Notes under the pieces: generated by a model | The model's input: the letters and a program-made list of their open reading frames with translations, nothing else | Database searches by the model: none | What the model was told of the DNA's origin: nothing | From: Spartobacteria bacterium | GTDB taxonomy: Bacteria > Verrucomicrobiota > Verrucomicrobiia > Chthoniobacterales > UBA10450 | Length of the DNA: 64,000 bases | Reading direction: 5' to 3' | Assembly: GCA_003134765.1 (NCBI GenBank) | Contig: PLCM01000018.1 | Location: forward strand, 347,465 to 411,464 | Translations under genes and position numbers: made by a program | Shown here: positions 59,581 through 64,000 of the stretch, one piece after another | Layout of the letters: each line of letters starts with the position of its first letter | Position numbering within the stretch: the stretch's first letter is position 1

Positions 59581-60671
59581 ACGATTCGGTCGTCCAAAAC
59601 CTGCAGATTGTTCGGCTGTCAGACGCGGATGCGAAATACCAGACAGATCATCTTTCGATTTTTCGGCAACTCGTCCTCGGCAACGAGTATATGTACCCGA
59701 ATATTGATAGATGGTTTAACGAAAAAGTTGTCCCCGGTCTTCGATCAAACGAACGCATTGCTTACGTCGGTTATTTGGATTCAAAACCGGTAATCTCGGC
59801 GGTCGTGAAACGTGGCGACGTTGCCAAGTTCTGCCATTTGCGGATATCGCAAGAACTTCAAGAAACGAATCTGGGTGAACTGTTCTTTTCGCTTATGGCG
59901 CTTGAAGCCAGAGCTTACGCTAAGGACATTTATTTCACTCTACCCGAGAGTCTTTGGTTAACGAAGATGAAGTTTTTTCAGTCATTTGGCTTCCTAAAAG
60001 CGACAAAAGCAGATGATCAATACCGGTTTTTTGAGGAGGAACTGCAAACTTCAGCATCATTTTCACATGTCTGGCAAGCTGTACTAAGGAAATTACCAAA
60101 GCTTTTGAATACATTCTGTGTAGGTGGACATCGAATGTCTGGCGATTTGCTATTGAGTATTAAACCCGAATTCGCAGCAAGAATAATGACCGGAGAAAAG
60201 GCAGTGGAAATCCGGCGCAGGTTCTCAAAGCGATGGATTGGTAGCCGCGCGAATATATATGCAACAGCCCCGGTAAAGGGTTTAATTGGCGAAGCTCAAA
60301 TCTCTAATGTGCGGTCTGGAAAACCGAAGAATATCTGGAAGCATTATTCCGCTTATTTGGGTTGCTGTCAGAAGTCGTTTGACGATTACACATCGGATTG
60401 TGAGGTCGTTTATGCTATCGAACTTGATCAAGTTAAGACATATCGTGCGCCAATCATGCTGTCGTATGCATCAAACTTGATTGGCGAAGAACTCGTACCT
60501 CCTCAATCGTACTGTGAATTAGGGGCAGGCAAACCATGGACACAGGCGGTTTCAATTGCCGCACTCCTCCATGGTTTTCGAGCTGCTTCATCAAATCATA
60601 TCGCCAAACTTGGACCCACGAGTCGAACGCCGCCGTGCGTAAGCGAAGACCGACAAGGGATGCTTTTGTGA
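59577..60671 (+). CDS. GNAT acetyltransferase-like domain fused to an ASCH/PUA-like domain
   Basis: A 364-residue two-domain protein translationally coupled to the deaminase gene. Residues about 8-155 resemble a GNAT N-acetyltransferase (VGYLDSKPVISAVVKRGD; CHLRISQELQETNLGELFFS; FFQSFGFLKATKA). From residue 187 an ASCH (PUA-fold) domain begins: LLLSIKPEFAARIMTGEKAV, then EIRRRF and GSRANIYATAPVKGLIGEAQ, ending with the QSYCELGAG block near 310. ASCH domains bind RNA or modified nucleotides; E. coli YqfB of this superfamily hydrolyses N4-acetylcytidine, but its Lys-x-x-Thr reads KAVE here, so the same chemistry is not assured. A cytidine-centred pathway with the neighbouring deaminase is attractive but inferred. 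Confidence 0.7.
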   Translation: MNDSVVQNLQIVRLSDADAKYQTDHLSIFRQLVLGNEYMYPNIDRWFNEKVVPGLRSNERIAYVGYLDSKPVISAVVKRGDVAKFCHLRISQELQETNLGELFFSLMALEARAYAKDIYFTLPESLWLTKMKFFQSFGFLKATKADDQYRFFEEELQTSASFSHVWQAVLRKLPKLLNTFCVGGHRMSGDLLLSIKPEFAARIMTGEKAVEIRRRFSKRWIGSRANIYATAPVKGLIGEAQISNVRSGKPKNIWKHYSAYLGCCQKSFDDYTSDCEVVYAIELDQVKTYRAPIMLSYASNLIGEELVPPQSYCELGAGKPWTQAVSIAALLHGFRAASSNHIAKLGPTSRTPPCVSEDRQGMLL

Positions 60672-60807
60672 AAACGAATCCGCTGAGCTTTCTTCGATGT
60701 CGCTCAACGAGTATTTAGTGTCAGTTGCGGGCGAGTAAAGTGTTGGGATATTGGAAGATCTAATGAAATTATTCCGGCGTTCGGCTCACCAACCGATGTC
60801 ATGATCA

Positions 60808-62664
60808 TTAGCGAAGACTCCCGGGGTCGTGTTCCTCGTTTTGTATCTGGGGTCGGGATGTTTCCATTCTCCTGGTCGACACCGCGGAGGGAGCTACGGT
60901 CAACCTTCGTCTCAGGTAGGCCGTATTCGCCTTAATCGCGATGCAGCGGCGGCACTGTCCTTTACGCGGATAAAATTCGGTCGCTGGACGCACAGTGCGG
61001 CAGCATGAGCAGCGACGCGTGCCCTCTGGCAAGGGATCAGTCGGTTGGAGTGTGAACGGCTCGGGCAAATGGATTGGTGGTGTCGAGAAACCGGCGCCCA
61101 GTTTCACCTGATTACCAACGCCAAAATCCTCCCGGAACTTGAACGCGATGATCGACCTATCTTTCACGAAAATCTCACTGAACGCCGCGAGAATGATCGT
61201 TTTTTGAGCGTGCGGATCATTGTTCAGGCGTTTCAGCCGGAAGGCACCGCGGACCACCTTTTTTGCAAGTTCCTCGATTCCGAGTTCACGTCGTGCGTTG
61301 CCATCGGTATTCCGCCGAGATATGGCTTCGATCTGCGTTCGGATCGCGCTTCGCCGGTCGCGCAGTTCGTCGATCGAAATTGCACCTCCCGCAGCGAAAG
61401 CGTCGAGAAGTCTTTTGTCGTTTCGCCTGAGGCTGTCGATTTCTGCGGTAGCGTCCACCGGGAACGCACTGATGGTCTCTTTCGCACGTCGGACAGAATC
61501 GTTGATGATCGCGGTTAAAGTATCTGCGTTCGTAAGCGTCTTTACCGCAAATGCCCGGATCAATGCGTCAAGCTCCGGTTGCCGCAGGTTGGGTTGGCTG
61601 CAGCCGCCGAGCTGGTCGCGATACAGGTAATAGTTTCGTTTGCAAAAATACTGTCCGCTCCGCTGCCCGGTGGTGCGTCGTCCTGATGACGAGTAAAACG
61701 TTTCCGCGCAATATCCGCAGCGGGCGAGTCCGGTTCCGAGGTTGCAAGTATCGTTGCGTTTCCGCGTCTCATGGTGGTTGAAGGTGGTCTGGCGGATTGA
61801 CGCTTGGACGCGGTCAAAGCATTCCTGACTGACGGCGGGCGTATTGATTACCGTCACGCGAATGATTTCATCGGCGGAACGCTTCACTTTCTTCCGGTAT
61901 GCCTTTCCGGTTCGGCTCACCACTTTCTCGCCGCGCTTCTCGTCGATCACGCGCCAACCGGTGTAAATCGGATTTCTTAAAAGGTTGTAAGCGGTGCGGT
62001 GGTGCACGCCCGTCCGGCGTTCGAGTTCGTGGTAATTGCGAACGCCGGAGTCGTAGAGTCGAAACAGTTCGATCACGGTCGCGATCTTCTCGTTGTAGTA
62101 GAATCGCAGCCGTTGGCGGTCGAACGAAACGCCCAAGGGCAGGGCGTTCGTTGGACAATGCCCCATCCGACGTTTCGCCTCGCAAGCGCCTTTTTGGCGC
62201 TCCTTCATGAGTCCCAATTCCCATGCCGAAATCGCGCTCCTGATTCCGGAAAAGAGCATTCCGTCCTTTGACCCGAGGTCATATTCGGTGTCGCCCGAAT
62301 AGATAATTGCTCCGGTGTCCTTGAAGTTTTGGAGGATCGCGTAATCGGTCGGCTCATCTGGTCGAAAAAGACGATCCAAATCAGCGACTACCAGTCCCGT
62401 CACCACTTTGGTAGCGACGAGTCTAAGTATCTCTTGAATGTCGGGGTGATGGCGGACGCGTGTCCCCGAGAGGTCGCTGATCTCGTAGATGCGTAGGCAG
62501 TCGAGATTCTTGCGCTTGATTGTGTCCTCGATCACGCGTCGCTGCCTCGGGATGCCACCTCGACCGTCGCGTGCCTGGTCGGCAGTTGAAACGCGGATGA
62601 GCGCGACCACCCGGCGTCTCACAGATGCCGGTGCATCGGGCGATGGCTGGTGGACGGCTTGCAT
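60808..62664 (-). CDS. Large serine recombinase (site-specific integrase)
   Basis: A 618-residue recombinase from ATG 62,664 (a TTG lies just before). N-terminal resolvase domain: VVALIRVSTADQARDGRGG with the catalytic Ser in RVST (near 26), then VADLDRLFRPDEPTDYAIL; recombinase domain: ERRTGVHHRTAYNLLRNPIY, then TGWRVIDEKRGEKVV; zinc ribbon CGYCAETFYSS...YFCKRN...GGC (about 317-355); coiled coil (about 400-450). A further Cys cluster (RRCSCCRTVRPATEFYPRKG, then QCRRC) sits in the last 80 residues, beyond the usual C-terminus. It points towards the deaminase pair and probably integrates and excises the island. Confidence 0.93.
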   Translation of the reverse strand: MQAVHQPSPDAPASVRRRVVALIRVSTADQARDGRGGIPRQRRVIEDTIKRKNLDCLRIYEISDLSGTRVRHHPDIQEILRLVATKVVTGLVVADLDRLFRPDEPTDYAILQNFKDTGAIIYSGDTEYDLGSKDGMLFSGIRSAISAWELGLMKERQKGACEAKRRMGHCPTNALPLGVSFDRQRLRFYYNEKIATVIELFRLYDSGVRNYHELERRTGVHHRTAYNLLRNPIYTGWRVIDEKRGEKVVSRTGKAYRKKVKRSADEIIRVTVINTPAVSQECFDRVQASIRQTTFNHHETRKRNDTCNLGTGLARCGYCAETFYSSSGRRTTGQRSGQYFCKRNYYLYRDQLGGCSQPNLRQPELDALIRAFAVKTLTNADTLTAIINDSVRRAKETISAFPVDATAEIDSLRRNDKRLLDAFAAGGAISIDELRDRRSAIRTQIEAISRRNTDGNARRELGIEELAKKVVRGAFRLKRLNNDPHAQKTIILAAFSEIFVKDRSIIAFKFREDFGVGNQVKLGAGFSTPPIHLPEPFTLQPTDPLPEGTRRCSCCRTVRPATEFYPRKGQCRRCIAIKANTAYLRRRLTVAPSAVSTRRMETSRPQIQNEEHDPGSLR

Positions 62665-62744
62665 CAACGTAAGTAAAAATCAGGAGCGAAAATTCTGGCA
62701 ATTCTTGACTAGTAAGAGTGCCCGAGGGACGCCGGTCTTGTGGA

Positions 62745-63533
62745 TCAGTCTGAAATGGGCCGCGCCCAGTCGGTCTTTGGAACGACTTCACTCCGAAACA
62801 CGTCGAACAAGACCGCATTTGGTGAATCGGATGCGAAGCGTTTGCCCTGGACGCCCACCGATGCGAGCAGCGTTTTCAAATTGGGCGTAAATGCGCCCAC
62901 TTCTAGATCGATGGCCAAGACGATGTCCCAGTGCTCCGTCAGAATCGAAATGCACTGTTCAGCGCAACGAAGGAAGAAGTCCTTGGTGCGTCCGTCATCA
63001 TTGTCGGTGATCGTACCCTGGACGCGAAATAGGACGCCCCATTCTGGTGGAGGCGGCCAGAAAGCTTCGAGGAGGCGCTCAGCATCCGGGCCGGCGGGAT
63101 CATCATTGATCATTTCAGCCGCCATCCCCGCCATCAGGCCCTGGATTTCCCACGCGGCTTGCTCCCGAATGCGTTTGAGGTGTCCGGCGCTGAGCCGCTT
63201 TTCCGCATTACGGATGTCTGAAACCGGCAACGGATGAAAGTGGTCTGGCATAACCTCTTGAAATGCCCACTTTTCGTTAAGCCTGATGTAAGATCCGTTG
63301 TAAATCGCCATGAAGAGGCGACCTGCTCGATAGAGAGTCGAGCTGTGCTGTAGAGGTTCGATAGGCGGGTCGTCCTCCGTTTCGCCGCCGCACGATAGAA
63401 AATTGTGAGCGAGCCGGGCTGTATCTTCAAAATAACATTCCAAGGTCACGACGGCCGCGTCGCTGCCAGTCATGCGTGCCAATTCAATGTAGAGAGGAAA
63501 GTTAAGTTCACTCTCATCGTTTTCATTTTCCAT
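62745..63533 (-). CDS. Unrecognised 262-residue island protein
   Basis: Not recognised. A strong Shine-Dalgarno (AAGGA eight bases before the ATG) makes it a real gene. The product is acidic and soluble-looking, with no signal peptide or membrane segment. Features: IELARMTGSDAAVVTLECYF near the N-terminus, Trp-rich WPPPPEWG near 165, and EHWDIVLAIDLEVGAFTPNL near the C-terminus. Helical content is mixed with beta-like stretches. It lies 80 bp upstream of the recombinase gene and 44 bp downstream of the 86-residue gene, all on the same strand, so it is probably co-transcribed with them. Confidence 0.75.
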   Translation of the reverse strand: MENENDESELNFPLYIELARMTGSDAAVVTLECYFEDTARLAHNFLSCGGETEDDPPIEPLQHSSTLYRAGRLFMAIYNGSYIRLNEKWAFQEVMPDHFHPLPVSDIRNAEKRLSAGHLKRIREQAAWEIQGLMAGMAAEMINDDPAGPDAERLLEAFWPPPPEWGVLFRVQGTITDNDDGRTKDFFLRCAEQCISILTEHWDIVLAIDLEVGAFTPNLKTLLASVGVQGKRFASDSPNAVLFDVFRSEVVPKTDWARPISD

Positions 63534-63577
63534 ATTTGTGTTCCTTTTTTCGTCAGTTTTTGTTGAGGTCGTCGCGG

Positions 63578-63838
63578 TTAGAGTTCCCTGGGCGAGTTCC
63601 AGAACTCGAAAAGCTCCTGCAGTGAAGCCGCCTCCTTCTGTTTGTTTCCCAGCTTTGCCCAGTAGTGGATTTTCATCAGGAGGGCGTTTTCCCGCGCTTT
63701 TATTGCGGGCCAGTTCTTCCCGTACTCGTTTAACGGGCTGCAGGGATCTTCCTTCAGCCGTTTGACGAATTCTTCAGGGGTTTCAGATCGGTGGTGTCGG
63801 CGCCGGCGGCGTTGGGCAGCGTGGAGGTTCGTTTTCAT
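63578..63838 (-). CDS. Small basic island protein, 86 residues
   Basis: Not recognised. The start is placed at ATG 63,838, preceded by AGGA at about 12 bases; the longer open frame upstream overlaps the neighbouring gene's end and is a shadow. The N-terminus is very basic (AAQRRRRRHHRS), followed by ETPEEFVKRLKEDPCSPLNE and a helical C-terminus (ALLMKIHYWAKLGNKQKEAA) with a coiled-coil-like heptad pattern. A nucleic-acid-binding accessory or regulator would fit, but nothing specific can be said. Confidence 0.6.
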   Translation of the reverse strand: MKTNLHAAQRRRRRHHRSETPEEFVKRLKEDPCSPLNEYGKNWPAIKARENALLMKIHYWAKLGNKQKEAASLQELFEFWNSPREL

Positions 63839-63881
63839 AATGTTTGGTTGGTTCCTGGTGTTCCATAACTCGGTCCAGGCG

Positions 63882-64000
63882 TTACTCCGCAGCCCCTTCT
63901 GTGAAGCGTTTGTTAAACACGCGCTCGAAAAACGGGAGAGCCGGGTCACCAGAGTTAGGGTCACCCTCTGCCAGGACGTGGGCGAGCTGCTCAATCTCCG
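63882..64000 (-). CDS. 3' end of a further island gene (partial)
   Basis: The last 39 residues of a gene entering from the right: EIEQLAHVLAEGDPNSGDPA, then LPFFERVFNKRFTEGAAE and TAA at 63,882-63,884. The frame is phase-shifted by two bases at the window edge. It lies 43 bp upstream of the 86-residue gene and is probably the first visible gene of a four-gene leftward operon ending in the recombinase. No family call is possible from so short a tail. Confidence 0.65.
   Translation of the reverse strand, partial: EIEQLAHVLAEGDPNSGDPALPFFERVFNKRFTEGAAE

Larger units (their letters stand above)
57955..64000. mobile_element. Integrated island in comM (left end; right end outside the window)
   Basis: Runs from the comM break to beyond the window. 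Support: interruption of comM in mid-domain, lower GC and different codon use from about 58,000, a large serine recombinase at 60,808, cargo genes with no chromosomal context, and complete absence of the palindromic repeat families that fill the first 54 kb. No transposase, conjugation or phage structural gene is visible in this part. Boundary is approximate; the left attachment core should lie at about 57,950-57,970. Confidence 0.75.

Noticed and set aside
57955-64000. Prophage
   Set aside because: No capsid, terminase, portal or tail gene is visible, only a recombinase with accessory genes; the unseen right part could still change this.

Overview
The window is about 58 kb of GC-rich bacterial chromosome with a mobile island at its right end. 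The cell-wall genes indicate a Gram-negative, peptidoglycan-containing, rod-type divider: MurE carries the DNPR motif of meso-diaminopimelate-adding enzymes, and FtsW, FtsQ, FtsA and FtsZ are all present. The layout (fused MurC-MurB, a LysM membrane protein between murD and ftsW), the many secreted enzymes and the density of palindromic repeats fit a soil Verrucomicrobiota of the Chthoniobacterales/Spartobacteria type. That placement is inference; no rRNA or tRNA gene is visible.

Layout. (1) 1-16,002: a complete dcw cell-wall and division cluster, all on +: ftsI 3' end, murE, murF, mraY, murD, LysM protein, ftsW, murG, murC-murB fusion, ddl, ftsQ, ftsA, ftsZ. Several genes overlap by one to a few bases. 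(2) 16,102-25,155 on -: a secreted M20 amidohydrolase and a three-gene MdtABC-like RND efflux operon. (3) 25,336-38,398: accessory and secreted functions: a family B DNA polymerase with eroded exonuclease motifs, a TPR protein, a DUF2459 lipoprotein, two paralogous CHAP-like proteins, a glutathionyl-hydroquinone reductase, a secreted HNH protein, an S9 peptidase, a 3D-domain protein and a sulfotransferase-aminotransferase fusion. (4) 38,578-43,343: mutS with a TPR gene behind it, and a DUF4142 protein. (5) 43,434-54,056: a surface-polysaccharide locus with methyltransferases, a polytopic membrane protein and two very large multi-domain glycosyltransferases. (6) 54,150-56,580: pyruvate kinase and a primary-like sigma factor, convergent on one shared terminator. 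(7) 56,892-64,000: comM/yifB cut off at codon 357, followed by an AT-richer island. The island holds a twin-fold dCTP-deaminase-like gene translationally coupled to a GNAT-ASCH fusion, a large serine recombinase, and an operon of three unrecognised genes that runs off the window.

Two things stand out. First, the chromosome is seeded with at least six families of palindromic elements (about 37-170 bp). They sit between genes, and they also lie in frame inside or between coding domains: twice in polB, once in mutS, once joining the sulfotransferase to the aminotransferase, and at the ends of murF, the glutathione-transferase gene and a glycosyltransferase gene. This resembles the in-frame palindromic elements of Rickettsia. 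Second, the island in comM has the architecture expected of a mobile defence cassette: a nucleotide-depleting deaminase homologue, a coupled acetyltransferase-ASCH partner and a site-specific recombinase. I do not recognise this combination as a described system.
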